Source: Maritimibacter fusiformis
GTDB lineage: Bacteria > Pseudomonadota > Alphaproteobacteria > Rhodobacterales > Rhodobacteraceae
Direction: 5' to 3'
NCBI RefSeq assembly: GCF_008086115.1
Contig: NZ_VSIY01000013.1
Span: 283,074-347,073 of the forward strand
Length of the DNA stretch: 64,000 nt
In this document: piece after piece, positions 55,135 through 64,000 of the stretch
Numbering within the stretch: the first letter of the stretch is position 1
Layout of the letters: each line of letters starts with the position of its first letter
The notes under the pieces: generated by a model
Database searches by the model: none
Seen by the model: the letters and a program-made list of their open reading frames with translations, nothing else
Told to the model about the DNA's origin: nothing
Translations under genes and position numbers: made by a program

Positions 55135-55502
55135 CAGAGCACCTCCGGAGCCAGCGAGATGATCTTCATGAAGTTCTTGGCGCGAAGCTCGCGAACGACC
55201 GGGCCGAAGATACGTGTGCCGATCGGCTCGTTGTTGTTGTTGAGGATAACGGCGGCGTTCCGGTCGAAACGGATCGCGGTGCCGTCTTCGCGGCGGACTT
55301 CCTTGGCGGTGCGCACGACGACGGCCTTGCGCACGTCGCCCTTCTTCACGCGGCCGCGCGGGATGGCTTCCTTCACCGAGACGACAATGATGTCGCCGAC
55401 GGAGGCGTATTTACGCTTGGAACCACCCAGAACCTTGATGCACTGAACCCGGCGGGCGCCGGAATTGTCAGCAACATCCAGATTGGTCTGCATCTGGATC
55501 AT
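55134..55502 (-). CDS. rplN: 50S ribosomal protein L14
   Basis: 122 residues. [20 protein letters not shown] and [20 protein letters not shown] are full L14 signatures. Followed directly by rplX. Confidence 0.99.
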
Positions 55503-55565
55503 GTGGTTTCTCCTGACCTGTGGGGTAACGACCCCACGGTTTCGATCAAACCGGAAAGCGTGGCC

Positions 55566-55796
55566 TTAAGAGGCGATCACTTCCCAGCGCTTGGTTTTCG
55601 ACTTGGGCGCGCATTCCTGGATGCGCACGGTGTCGCCGACCTTGAAGGTGTCGTTCTGGTCGTGGGCCCGGTATTTCTTGGATTTCCGGATAATCTTCTT
55701 GAGAACCGGGTGGCGGAAGCGGCGTTCCACCGACACGGTCACGGTCTGGGCGTTGGCGTCCGAGGTCACGGTGCCTTGCAGGATACGTTTGGGCAT
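55566..55796 (-). CDS. rpsQ: 30S ribosomal protein S17
   Basis: 76 residues. [40 protein letters not shown] and [20 protein letters not shown] are S17. A 63-base gap separates it from rplN. Confidence 0.99.
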   Translation of the reverse strand: MPKRILQGTVTSDANAQTVTVSVERRFRHPVLKKIIRKSKKYRAHDQNDTFKVGDTVRIQECAPKSKTKRWEVIAS

Positions 55797-55810
55797 CTGT
55801 CTGGCCTCCC

Positions 55811-56017
55811 TTACTCGGTGCCGGCCGCAGCAGCGGCCTTTTCGTTCAGGATCGTCTTGACCCGGGCCGCGTCGCGGCGCACCTGGCGAACGCGGGCGGT
55901 GTTTTCCAGCGCGCCCGTGGCTTGCTGAAAACGCAGGTTGAAGCTCTCTTTCTTGAGGTCGGCCAGTTGCTCGCGCAACTGGTCCGGCGTCTTGTCACGC
56001 AGTTCCTTGGCGTTCAT
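55811..56017 (-). CDS. rpmC: 50S ribosomal protein L29
   Basis: 68 residues. [20 protein letters not shown] and [20 protein letters not shown] are L29. First gene of the rpmC-to-rpmD block, with its own promoter about 75-105 bases upstream, because rplP is separated from it by two accessory genes. Confidence 0.98.
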   Translation of the reverse strand: MNAKELRDKTPDQLREQLADLKKESFNLRFQQATGALENTARVRQVRRDAARVKTILNEKAAAAAGTE

Positions 56018-56093
56018 CGCCCTTGTCCTTTCAACATCACCGGGGCGCCCCTGAGGGTCACGCCGAATCCGGTGGAGTTCGTGTGAAGGCTGC

Positions 56094-56122
56094 GCAATAC
56101 GCGCGATTCACCGCGATGGCAA
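56094..56122 (-). promoter_or_regulatory. Promoter of the rpmC-to-rpmD block
   Basis: Minus strand TTGCCA (56117-56122), 17 bp, TATTGC (56094-56099). It lies between the end of the small membrane protein gene (56158) and rpmC (56017). Confidence 0.65.
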
Positions 56123-56157
56123 CCCTTTTCGGCCTCGCGATCGCGAACCGGGCGGAT

Positions 56158-56472
56158 TCAGCCCCGATGTCGCCGCCGTTGATCGGGAAGCAGCCGGACC
56201 AGCCAGAGCAAAGCATAACACACGCCCGCCACGATTACCGCGAGGCCGAACAGGATCGGCACTAAGATCAGGCTCATGCCCTCCATCCCGGTCGGGCAGC
56301 AATCGCCGCTGATCCACAGGAACCAGACCAGCCAGACAACGGCCACGCCGAGGAGCGCGATCAACCCGAGCACGATCCCGCGCCCGCCCGCGAAGAACCC
56401 GACCACCAACGCCGGAAGGGGGACATAGGTCAGGACTTGCACGATCATCGGCAGAAAAGGAAGCTCGTGCAT
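56158..56472 (-). CDS. Small membrane protein inserted upstream of rpmC
   Basis: 104 residues with about three hydrophobic helices (LTYVPLPALVVGFFAG, IVLGLIALLGVAVVWLVWFL, LILVPILFGLAVIVAGVCYA) and a Cys pair GDCCPTG in the loop. Tail RLLPDQRRRHRG is basic, placing the C-terminus in the cytosol. ATG at 56472; the longer frame is a proline/arginine-rich leader. No family recognised. Divergent from the TIGR02466 gene and just upstream of the rpmC promoter. Confidence 0.7.
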   Translation of the reverse strand: MHELPFLPMIVQVLTYVPLPALVVGFFAGGRGIVLGLIALLGVAVVWLVWFLWISGDCCPTGMEGMSLILVPILFGLAVIVAGVCYALLWLVRLLPDQRRRHRG

Positions 56473-56609
56473 GGGTCGATCCGCCTGGCGTCGGGTGCTG
56501 GTCGGACCCAGTGACACAGATTCGGCGCGTCCCGGCAAGACGGCTTTCCCGGCGCCGCGCCGGTTGTCAGGTGGCACCTGAATGAGGCGCCCGGCCCTTT
56601 CAAAACCGC

Positions 56610-56638
56610 TTACACCAGCGCCCGCCTTGCGCTAAACC
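56610..56638 (+). promoter_or_regulatory. Putative promoter of the TIGR02466 gene, leaderless type
   Basis: TTACAC (56610-56615), 17 bp, TAAACC (56633-56638), then six bases and the ATG at 56645. Same -10 sequence and spacing to ATG as at ttcA. Confidence 0.5.
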
Positions 56639-56644
56639 GCCGTC

Positions 56645-57265
56645 ATGGCCGAGATCAAGAACCTCTTCGTGACCCCGCTCTACCGCGCCCGCCTGTCCGA
56701 GCACGGACCCGAAGTCGCTGCCGCCGAACTGGAGGCCGAATGCCTTGCCATCGCCGAGGACGACGAGGCGGGCCAGCGCTGGTCGGAGGAAAACGACTAC
56801 CCCGGTTACACCTCTTATGCCTCGCTGGCCGATCTGCCGTGGCGCTCGCCGGTGTTCGCCGCGGTGAAAGAGGCGCTCGACGCCCATGTCGCGGCCTTTG
56901 CCGACGCGCTGGAATGGGATCTCGACGGGCGGGCGCTGGTGCTGGAAGACCTCTGGATCAACATCCTGCCCGAAGGCGGAACCCACGCCTCGCACATCCA
57001 CCCGCATTCGGTGATCTCGGGCACCACCTACGTGGCCATGCCGGACGGTGCCTCGGCCCTCAAACTTGAAGACCCGCGCTCGGCCCGGATGATGGCGGCC
57101 CCGCCCCGCAAAAAGGACGCCCGCGAAGAGCTGCGGATGTTCGTCTATGTCGCGCCCGATGTGGGCGACGTGCTGCTGTGGGAAAGCTGGCTGCGCCACG
57201 AGGTGCCGATGAACATGTCCGAGGACGAGCGGATCAGCGTGAGTTTCAATTATCGGTGGGGGTGA
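56645..57265 (+). CDS. TIGR02466-family putative 2-oxoglutarate/Fe(II) oxygenase
   Basis: 206 residues. The family core shows WINILPEGGTHASHIHPHSV and ISGTTYVAMPDGASALKLED, then GDVLLWESWLRHEVPMNMSE and RISVSFNYRWG: a histidine-rich iron site (HIHPHS), a distal His (RHEV) and a C-terminal Arg able to hold 2-oxoglutarate. The substrate is unknown. It lies between rplP and rpmC on the opposite strand, converging on rplP across a terminator. No Shine-Dalgarno is visible before the ATG. Confidence 0.85.
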   Translation: MAEIKNLFVTPLYRARLSEHGPEVAAAELEAECLAIAEDDEAGQRWSEENDYPGYTSYASLADLPWRSPVFAAVKEALDAHVAAFADALEWDLDGRALVLEDLWINILPEGGTHASHIHPHSVISGTTYVAMPDGASALKLEDPRSARMMAAPPRKKDAREELRMFVYVAPDVGDVLLWESWLRHEVPMNMSEDERISVSFNYRWG

Positions 57266-57378
57266 GTCCCCCGGTTGATGTGCGCGCGGGCGATGCGACC
57301 ACGACACCTCCCGGCCTTGGCGAACCGCTCAGGACCGCGCACCCCGTTCCACGGTAGACCAGCGCGTCAATCCAAAGG

Positions 57379-57410
57379 AAAACCCCCGGCGATCTCTCAC
57401 CGGGGGTTCT
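57379..57410. terminator. Bidirectional terminator between rplP and the TIGR02466 gene
   Basis: AACCCCCGG (57381-57389) and CCGGGGGTT (57400-57408) form a perfect 9-bp stem. On the minus strand a TTTT run follows and it would end the rplB-to-rplP block 35 bases after rplP; on the plus strand it ends the oxygenase gene. Confidence 0.9.
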
Positions 57411-57442
57411 CTATCTTCTAGCGGCGTGCGGCAGAGCCGCCG

Positions 57443-57856
57443 TCACCAATCTTCCCGAACCACCGTGCGGGTCTTGATCGGCAGCTTCATCGCGGCGAGG
57501 CGAAGCGCCTCGCGCGCTGTCACTTCGTCGACGCCGTCGATTTCGAACATCACCCGGCCGGGCTTGACCTTGGCGGCCCAGAAATCGACCGAGCCCTTGC
57601 CTTTACCCATCCGGACTTCCGTGGGCTTCGACGACACCGGGGTGTCGGGGAAGATGCGGATCCAAACCCGGCCCTGACGCTTCATGTGGCGCGTCATGGC
57701 CCGGCGGGCGGCTTCGATCTGGCGCGCCGTGACGCGCTCGGGCTCAATCGCTTTCAGGCCGTAGGTGCCGAAATTGAGGTCCGACCCACCCTTGGCCTGG
57801 CCGCGAATACGGCCCTTGTGCATCTTGCGGAATTTTGTGCGCTTCGGTTGCAGCAT
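57443..57856 (-). CDS. rplP: 50S ribosomal protein L16
   Basis: 137 residues. [40 protein letters not shown] and [19 protein letters not shown] are L16. The arginine that is hydroxylated in E. coli L16 (Arg81, in RMGKGKG) is present. Last gene of its block. Confidence 0.99.
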   Translation of the reverse strand: MLQPKRTKFRKMHKGRIRGQAKGGSDLNFGTYGLKAIEPERVTARQIEAARRAMTRHMKRQGRVWIRIFPDTPVSSKPTEVRMGKGKGSVDFWAAKVKPGRVMFEIDGVDEVTAREALRLAAMKLPIKTRTVVREDW

Positions 57857-57868
57857 CGTGTTTTCTCC

Positions 57869-58579
57869 TTACCGGCGGCCGCCCATGGCGCCGCGCGGCG
57901 CCGGGCCTTCCTGGAGTTCCTGAAGCCGGCGATCGTGTGCCGAGGGATCGTGCTCCAGGATCTCGCCTTTGTAGATCCAGACCTTGATCCCGATGATGCC
58001 GTAGGCGGTCTTGGCCTCGGCCTGGGCATAGTCGATGTCGGCACGCAGCGTGTGCAGCGGCACCCGGCCCTCGCGGGTCCACTCGGTGCGCGCGATTTCG
58101 GCGCCGCCAAGGCGACCGGCCACGTTGATCCGAATACCCAGCGCACCCATGCGCATGGCGTTCTGGGCCGAACGCTTGATCGCGCGGCGGAACGCAACCC
58201 GGCGCTCCAACTGCTGCGCGATCGACTCGGCGACCAGTTGCGCGTCAAGCTCGGGCTTGCGCACCTCGACGATGTTGAGGTGCAGCTCGCTGTCGGTCAT
58301 CTTGGCAATCTTGCGGCGCAGCGTCTCGATGTCCGCGCCTTTCTTGCCGATGATGACGCCCGGACGCGCGGTGTGGATCGTGACCCGGCATTTCTTGTGC
58401 GGGCGCTCGATGATCACGCGGCTGACGCCGGCCTGCTTGCACTCTTCCTTGATGAAGTCGCGGATTTTCAGGTCTTCCAGCAGAAGATCGCCGTAGTCCT
58501 TCGTGTCCGCATACCAGCGGCTGTCCCAGGTGCGGTTGACCTGAAGGCGCATGCCGATCGGATTGACTTTGTTACCCAT
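57869..58579 (-). CDS. rpsC: 30S ribosomal protein S3
   Basis: 236 residues. [20 protein letters not shown], the KH domain [20 protein letters not shown] and the C-terminal [20 protein letters not shown] are S3. ATG overlaps the rplV stop by one base. Confidence 0.99.
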   Translation of the reverse strand: MGNKVNPIGMRLQVNRTWDSRWYADTKDYGDLLLEDLKIRDFIKEECKQAGVSRVIIERPHKKCRVTIHTARPGVIIGKKGADIETLRRKIAKMTDSELHLNIVEVRKPELDAQLVAESIAQQLERRVAFRRAIKRSAQNAMRMGALGIRINVAGRLGGAEIARTEWTREGRVPLHTLRADIDYAQAEAKTAYGIIGIKVWIYKGEILEHDPSAHDRRLQELQEGPAPRGAMGGRR

Positions 58580-58959
58580 CAGGCTTGCTCCTCATTCTGA
58601 CGCACCAGGATGGTGAGTTCCGAGAACGGCTTGATAATCTTGCCATAGCGGCCGCGCGCCCGCGGGCGCCCGCGCTTCATGGTCAGGTTCTTGCCCACAT
58701 AGGCCTCGGCCACGATCAGCTCGTCGACATCGAGGTTGTGGTTGTTCTCGGCATTGGCGATGGCCGACTGAAGGCATTTCTTCACGTCGCCCGCGATCCG
58801 CTTCTTCGAGAAGGTCAGGTCGTTCAGAGCCTTGTCGACCTTCTTGCCGCGGATCATCGCCGCCACCAGGTTGAGTTTCTGCGGCGAGGTGCGAAGCATG
58901 CGGGTTTTCGCCATTGCTTCGTTCTCGGCCACGCGGCGGGGGTTTTTCGTCTTGCCCAT
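58579..58959 (-). CDS. rplV: 50S ribosomal protein L22
   Basis: 126 residues. [40 protein letters not shown] and the beta-hairpin [20 protein letters not shown] that lines the exit tunnel are standard. Starts three bases after rpsS. Confidence 0.99.
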   Translation of the reverse strand: MGKTKNPRRVAENEAMAKTRMLRTSPQKLNLVAAMIRGKKVDKALNDLTFSKKRIAGDVKKCLQSAIANAENNHNLDVDELIVAEAYVGKNLTMKRGRPRARGRYGKIIKPFSELTILVRQNEEQA

Positions 58960-58962
58960 GGC

Positions 58963-59241
58963 TTACTTCCGCTTCGCTTTCTTGTCGGCAGCGTGACCGT
59001 AGTAGGTCCGCGTCGGCGAATACTCACCGAACTTCTGGCCGATCATTTCCTCGGTCACATTCACCGGAATGTGCTTGCGGCCGTTGTAGACGCCAAACGT
59101 CAGGCCCACGAACTGGGGCAGGATCGTCGAGCGGCGCGACCAGATCTTGATGACTTCGTTGCGTCCCGATTCACGGGACTTCTCGGCCTTCTTGAGGACA
59201 TAGGAGTCGACAAAAGGCCCCTTCCAGACAGAACGTGCCAT
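58963..59241 (-). CDS. rpsS: 30S ribosomal protein S19
   Basis: 92 residues. [20 protein letters not shown] and [16 protein letters not shown] are S19. Starts three bases after rplB. Confidence 0.99.
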   Translation of the reverse strand: MARSVWKGPFVDSYVLKKAEKSRESGRNEVIKIWSRRSTILPQFVGLTFGVYNGRKHIPVNVTEEMIGQKFGEYSPTRTYYGHAADKKAKRK

Positions 59242-59244
59242 ATT

Positions 59245-60087
59245 CTAGCGACCCTTCTTCTTGGCGTGACGCGAGCGGATGATGAGCTTGGACGACGCCT
59301 TGTTCTTGTTGCGGGTCCGCGCGCCCTTGGTCGGCTTGCCCCAGGGCGTCACCGGGTGACGGCCACCGGAGGTCCGGCCCTCGCCACCGCCGTGCGGGTG
59401 GTCGATCGGGTTCATCACGACACCGCGGACCGACGGACGCTTGCCATAGTGGCGGTTGCGCCCGGCCTTGCCGAGGTTCTGGTTCGAGTTGTCCGGGTTC
59501 GACACCGCGCCAACGGTCGCCATGCACTCCTGGCGCACCAGGCGGAACTCGCCCGAGGACAGCCGGATCTGGGCATAGCCGCCGTCACGACCGACGAACT
59601 GCGCGTAGGTGCCGGCGGCGCGGGCGATCTGGCCACCCTTGCCGGGCTTGAGCTCGACGTTGTGCACGATGGTGCCGATCGGCAGGCCGGTGAACGGCAT
59701 CGCGTTGCCCGGCTTGATGTCGGCCTTGGCCGAGGCGACGATCTGGTCGCCGACCGCCAGGCGCTGCGGCGCCAGCACGTAGGCCTGTTCGCCGTCATCG
59801 TACTTGACCAGCGCGATGAAGGCGGTGCGGTTGGGATCGTATTCGATCCGCTCCACGGTCGCCGGAACGTCGAACTTGTTCCGCTTGAAATCGACGATGC
59901 GGTAGAGGCGTTTCGCGCCACCGCCACGACGACGCATCGTGATCCGTCCGGTGTTGTTCCGGCCGCCCTTCTTGGTCAGACCCTCGGTGAGGCTCTTGAC
60001 GGGACGTCCTTTCCAAAGCTCCGAACGGTCGATCAGCACCAGCCCACGCTGGCCCGGCGTCGTCGGCTTATACGACTTGAGTGCCAT
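59245..60087 (-). CDS. rplB: 50S ribosomal protein L2
   Basis: 280 residues. [20 protein letters not shown], the central [20 protein letters not shown] and the peptidyl-transferase-site region [20 protein letters not shown] are full-length L2. First gene of the rplB-to-rplP block; its ATG at 60087 is chosen over the upstream frame, which runs through the accessory gene region. Confidence 0.99.
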   Translation of the reverse strand: MALKSYKPTTPGQRGLVLIDRSELWKGRPVKSLTEGLTKKGGRNNTGRITMRRRGGGAKRLYRIVDFKRNKFDVPATVERIEYDPNRTAFIALVKYDDGEQAYVLAPQRLAVGDQIVASAKADIKPGNAMPFTGLPIGTIVHNVELKPGKGGQIARAAGTYAQFVGRDGGYAQIRLSSGEFRLVRQECMATVGAVSNPDNSNQNLGKAGRNRHYGKRPSVRGVVMNPIDHPHGGGEGRTSGGRHPVTPWGKPTKGARTRNKNKASSKLIIRSRHAKKKGR

Positions 60088-60231
60088 GCTTTCTGTCTTC
60101 CGTTGCTTTGCGGCGGGTTGCCCCGCCTGTCTGTTAGTAGCCCCCTCGGGGGCCGGGTATAGGCCCCCGAAGGTGCCCGAATTCCAAAGACGACAGGCCC
60201 CGGAACGAATCTGGGGCCACGCGACCTGCGC

Positions 60232-60260
60232 CGTATAACGGGGGGTGTGGGTGGTTGCAA
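60232..60260 (-). promoter_or_regulatory. Promoter of rplB-rpsS-rplV-rpsC-rplP
   Basis: Minus strand TTGCAA (60255-60260), 17 bp, TATACG (60232-60237), the same -10 sequence as at rplO. It lies 57 bases after the DUF2200 stop and gives a 140-base leader with two GC-rich hairpins. Confidence 0.7.
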
Positions 60261-60316
60261 GGGCGGAGGAGGGTGATACGCCGCCGGAGCCGGTGTTTCG
60301 TGCCCGGGCGCGCCCG

Positions 60317-60667
60317 TCAGGCTCTGAGGATCTTCTCCATCGCCTTGCCTTTCGCCAACTCGTCCACCAGCTTGTCGAGGTATCGTATCTCGCGCATGGT
60401 CGTCTCTTCGATCTCCTCGACCCGCACACCGCAGACGACGCCGGTGATCTCCTGCCGGGCCGGGTTCATGCTCGGCGCTTCGGCCAGGAAGGTCTCGTAG
60501 TCCACCCCGGCCGCGATCTGCGCGTCCAGCCCATGCTGGTCGTAGCCGGTCAGCCAGCGGATGATCTCGTCAACCTCGGCCTTCGTCCTGCCTTTCTTCT
60601 CGGCCTTGGCGACCAGCAGCGGATACACCTTGGCAAAGCTCATCTTGTAGATGCGATGACCGGTCAT
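60317..60667 (-). CDS. DUF2200 family protein, inserted between rplW and rplB
   Basis: 116 residues, soluble. [40 protein letters not shown] and [20 protein letters not shown], then [20 protein letters not shown] are DUF2200 signatures. Function unknown in the family. ATG at 60667 follows AAGGTGGGGAACG. It has its own promoter between the terminator after rplW and the start codon. rplW and rplB are normally adjacent. Confidence 0.93.
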   Translation of the reverse strand: MTGHRIYKMSFAKVYPLLVAKAEKKGRTKAEVDEIIRWLTGYDQHGLDAQIAAGVDYETFLAEAPSMNPARQEITGVVCGVRVEEIEETTMREIRYLDKLVDELAKGKAMEKILRA

Positions 60668-60691
60668 CGTTCCCCACCTTTCAGCACCACA

Positions 60692-60720
60692 GCCTACGAA
60701 CAATGCGTCAAACCGGCAAT
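60692..60720 (-). promoter_or_regulatory. Putative promoter of the DUF2200 gene
   Basis: Minus strand TTGCCG (60715-60720), 17 bp, TAGGCT (60692-60697), beginning nine bases after the terminator at 60729 and ending 25 bases before the ATG. Confidence 0.55.
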
Positions 60721-60728
60721 TCCAAACG

Positions 60729-60757
60729 AAAAGCCCCCCGCAAACGCGAGGGGCTTT
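60729..60757 (-). terminator. Intrinsic terminator after rplW
   Basis: A 12-bp stem on the minus strand (AAAGCCCCTCGC pairing with GCGGGGGGCTTT, one G-U pair, loop GTTT) ending in TTTT. It lies 26 bases after rplW and ends the tuf-to-rplW block. Confidence 0.92.
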
Positions 60758-60782
60758 CCAAATCTCATCAGCCTTCGGTCGC

Positions 60783-61079
60783 TCAGAGACCGGTGGTCAC
60801 GTCGATCATGTTGCCCTCTTCGAGGGTCACATAGGCCTTTTTCACGTCCTTGCGGCGGCCGAGCTGGCCACGGAACCGCTTGACCTTGCCCTTGGTGATC
60901 GTGGTGTTCACGGCCTTTACCTTGACGCCGAACAGCGTTTCGACCGCCTCCTTGATCAGGGGCTTGTTCGCGTCCGGGGCAACCTCGAACACCACCGCGC
61001 CGGCTTCCGACGCCATGGTCGCCTTCTCGGTGATGATCGGCTTGCGGATCACGTCGTAGAGTTTCGCCTTGTCGGTCAT
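60783..61079 (-). CDS. rplW: 50S ribosomal protein L23
   Basis: 98 residues. [40 protein letters not shown] and [20 protein letters not shown] are L23, the docking protein at the exit tunnel. ATG overlaps the rplD stop by four bases. Followed by a strong terminator. Confidence 0.99.
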   Translation of the reverse strand: MTDKAKLYDVIRKPIITEKATMASEAGAVVFEVAPDANKPLIKEAVETLFGVKVKAVNTTITKGKVKRFRGQLGRRKDVKKAYVTLEEGNMIDVTTGL

Positions 61080-61693
61080 TTCAGTCGGGCCTCCAGAGCT
61101 TCGACGCCGGCCTTGGTGATCACCAGCGTGTCACGGCGCAGGATGTCATAGACGTTGGCGCCGATCGACGGCAGCACGTCCAGACCTTCGATGTTGCGCG
61201 CGGCCTGGGCGAATTTCTCGTTCACCTCGGCCCCGTCGATCACCAGGGCGCGTTTCCAGCCCAGGTTCTTGACCAGCTTGGCCAGCGCGGCGGTCTTGCC
61301 GTCGCCATCCGCGGTATCGAGGATCACCAGCGCGCCCTCTTTGGCCTTGGCCGACAGCGCGTGGCGCAGGCCCAGCTTGCGGAACTTCTTGGTCAGGTCG
61401 TGGGCGTGCGAACGCGGGGTCGGACCCTTGTAGACGCCACCGCCGCGAAAGATCGGCGCCGAGCGGGCGCCGTGGCGTGCGCCGCCGGTGCCTTTCTGGC
61501 GATAGATCTTCTTGGTGGAGTATTTCACTTCCGAACGGGTCTTGACCTTGTGGGTGCCGGCCTGGGCCGCGGCCCGCTGCCAGCGCACCACCCGGTGCAG
61601 GATGTCGGCGCGCGGCTCAAGACCGAACAGCGCCTCGTCCAGATCGACCGAGCCGGCTTTCTTGCCGTCCAGTTTGATCACGTCGAGTTTCAT
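61076..61693 (-). CDS. rplD: 50S ribosomal protein L4
   Basis: 205 residues. [40 protein letters not shown] and [20 protein letters not shown] are L4. In E. coli L4 represses the S10 operon through its leader; the leader is not comparable here because tuf precedes rpsJ. Coupled to rplC and rplW by four-base overlaps. Confidence 0.99.
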   Translation of the reverse strand: MKLDVIKLDGKKAGSVDLDEALFGLEPRADILHRVVRWQRAAAQAGTHKVKTRSEVKYSTKKIYRQKGTGGARHGARSAPIFRGGGVYKGPTPRSHAHDLTKKFRKLGLRHALSAKAKEGALVILDTADGDGKTAALAKLVKNLGWKRALVIDGAEVNEKFAQAARNIEGLDVLPSIGANVYDILRRDTLVITKAGVEALEARLK

Positions 61694-62424
61694 TCTTCAG
61701 CGCCTCCTTCGGGGGCCTCGAGCGGGGCTGCTTCTGCCGCAGCCGCCACAGCCGACTTGAGCGCCGCCGGGAACGGCACGTTCTCGGGCAGCTTCTTCTT
61801 GACGGCATCCTTGACCGTCACCCAGCCGCCTTTCGAGCCGGGCACGGCGCCCTTGATGAACACCAGCCCGCGACCGGCATCGGTGCGCACCACCTCGAGG
61901 TTCTGGGTGGTGACGCGCGCGGCGCCCATGTGGCCGGCCATCTTCTTGCCCTTGAACACGCGGCCCGGGTCCTGACACTGGCCGGTCGAGCCGTGCGAGC
62001 GGTGGCTGATCGACACGCCGTGCGAGGCGCGCAGGCCGCCGAAGTTGTGCCGCTTCATGGCACCGGCGAAGCCCTTGCCGATCGAGGTGCCCGACACGTC
62101 GACCTTCTGGCCTTCCACGAAGTGCTCCGCCGACAGTTCTTCGCCCACGGCGATGAGGTTGTCGGGGCTCACGCGGAATTCCGCGATCTTGCGTTTGGGT
62201 TCGACACTTGCGGCGGCGAAGTGGCCGCGCATGGCCTTGGAAACCCGCTTGGCCTTGGCCGTTCCGGCGCCGAGCTGGACAGCGGTATAGCCATCCTTGT
62301 CAGCGGTCCGCTGGGCCACGACCTGCAGGTTGTCGAGTTGAAGAACGGTGACGGGAATCTGCCGACCATCCTCCATGAAAAGCCGGGTCATGCCGACTTT
62401 CTTGGCGAGAATACCAGAGCGCAT
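61690..62424 (-). CDS. rplC: 50S ribosomal protein L3
   Basis: 244 residues. [40 protein letters not shown] and [20 protein letters not shown] are L3. A C-terminal alanine/glutamate-rich extension ([18 protein letters not shown]) is lineage-specific. Confidence 0.99.
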   Translation of the reverse strand: MRSGILAKKVGMTRLFMEDGRQIPVTVLQLDNLQVVAQRTADKDGYTAVQLGAGTAKAKRVSKAMRGHFAAASVEPKRKIAEFRVSPDNLIAVGEELSAEHFVEGQKVDVSGTSIGKGFAGAMKRHNFGGLRASHGVSISHRSHGSTGQCQDPGRVFKGKKMAGHMGAARVTTQNLEVVRTDAGRGLVFIKGAVPGSKGGWVTVKDAVKKKLPENVPFPAALKSAVAAAAEAAPLEAPEGGAEE

Positions 62425-62436
62425 CAGACTGCCCCC

Positions 62437-62745
62437 TTACACCGAGATTTGGACGTCGACGCCGGCAGCCAGGTCGAGCTTCATCAGCGCGTCCACGGTC
62501 TGCGGAGTCGGGTCGACAATATCCAAGAGCCGCTTGTGGGTGCGGATCTCGAACTGGTCGCGGGATTTCTTGTCGACGTGCGGTCCACGCAGAACGGTGA
62601 ACTTTTCGATCTTGTTCGGCAGCGGGATCGGACCACGCACGGTGGCTCCGGTGCGCTTGGCCGTGGACACGATTTCCTGGGTGCTGGCGTCCAGCACGCG
62701 GTAATCGAAGGCCTTGAGCCGAATGCGAATGTTTTGGCCTTGCAT
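62437..62745 (-). CDS. rpsJ: 30S ribosomal protein S10
   Basis: 102 residues. [40 protein letters not shown] and [20 protein letters not shown] are S10. Eighty bases after tuf, with no strong hairpin in the gap; co-transcription is likely. Confidence 0.99.
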   Translation of the reverse strand: MQGQNIRIRLKAFDYRVLDASTQEIVSTAKRTGATVRGPIPLPNKIEKFTVLRGPHVDKKSRDQFEIRTHKRLLDIVDPTPQTVDALMKLDLAAGVDVQISV

Positions 62746-62824
62746 TTGTAAATGCCTTTCGCGGCGTTGGAGTTGATAGGAGGACCGCCGGCTCGCCCGG
62801 CGGCCCTCGTCGAACCCAGAGGGT

Positions 62825-64000
<1,176 letters not shown>

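Noticed and set aside
58585..60162. 525-codon open frame on the plus strand
   Set aside because: Antisense to rplV, rpsS and rplB, which have clear homology; no promoter or ribosome site supports it.

Overview
The window is chromosomal DNA of a high-GC marine-type alphaproteobacterium, most likely Rhodobacterales (Roseobacter/Rhodobacter group). Supporting signs are the bztABCD amino-acid transporter, the DUF1467 partner of methylmalonyl-CoA epimerase, an ATP12-family chaperone, a DUF6455 gene behind a perfect FNR box, an ect operon with its own aspartokinase and a MarR-type ectR, and the gene order of the ribosomal cluster. No prophage, insertion sequence, CRISPR array or integrase is visible. 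Protein identities come from motif and family recognition by eye, not from a database search.

Layout: 1-12405 holds carB (cut by the window edge), a GT87 membrane protein, cfa, aspS and a run of small housekeeping or stress genes (hemerythrin, GNAT, single-domain response regulator, mce-DUF1467, EI24, nitroreductase, HDAC-like hydrolase, DUF167, DUF6455). 12874-17846 holds ugd, tRNA-Gly, a PPP-type phosphatase, an O-antigen ligase-like protein and an exported protein. 17937-22356 is the ectoine block: ectA-ectB-ectC-ask on the minus strand and divergent ectR. 22380-26039 has tRNA-Arg and a TVP38 / FAD disulfide reductase / histidine kinase operon. 26180-35407 is the rpmH-rnpA-yidD-yidC-engB-argB region with tusE, ttcA and a GGDEF/EAL protein inserted. 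35404-40091 is bztABCD; 40305-44500 holds ATP12, rluC, crcB, rarA and a LuxR-type regulator without a luxI partner.

44893-64000 is the tuf-S10-spc-alpha ribosomal cluster on the minus strand, and it is the most interesting part. It is broken at four places by non-ribosomal genes: DUF2200 between rplW and rplB; a TIGR02466 oxygenase and a small membrane protein between rplP and rpmC; a Tat-exported metallo-hydrolase between rpmD and rplO; a small secreted Cys-rich protein between adk and rpsM. At each break the sequence shows the same design: a hairpin at the end of the upstream ribosomal block (three with clear U-tracts, one ambiguous), then the accessory gene or genes, then a sigma-70-like promoter with exactly 17 bp spacing before the next ribosomal block. 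The cluster therefore reads as five separately startable modules rather than one operon.

Other signals: three genes (yidD, ttcA, TIGR02466) have a -10-like box exactly 6 bases before ATG, suggesting leaderless mRNAs; a Cys-free TusE/DsrC homologue; a strong GNRA-loop hairpin between bztA and bztB; and an SD-sequestering hairpin before the secreted protein downstream of adk.
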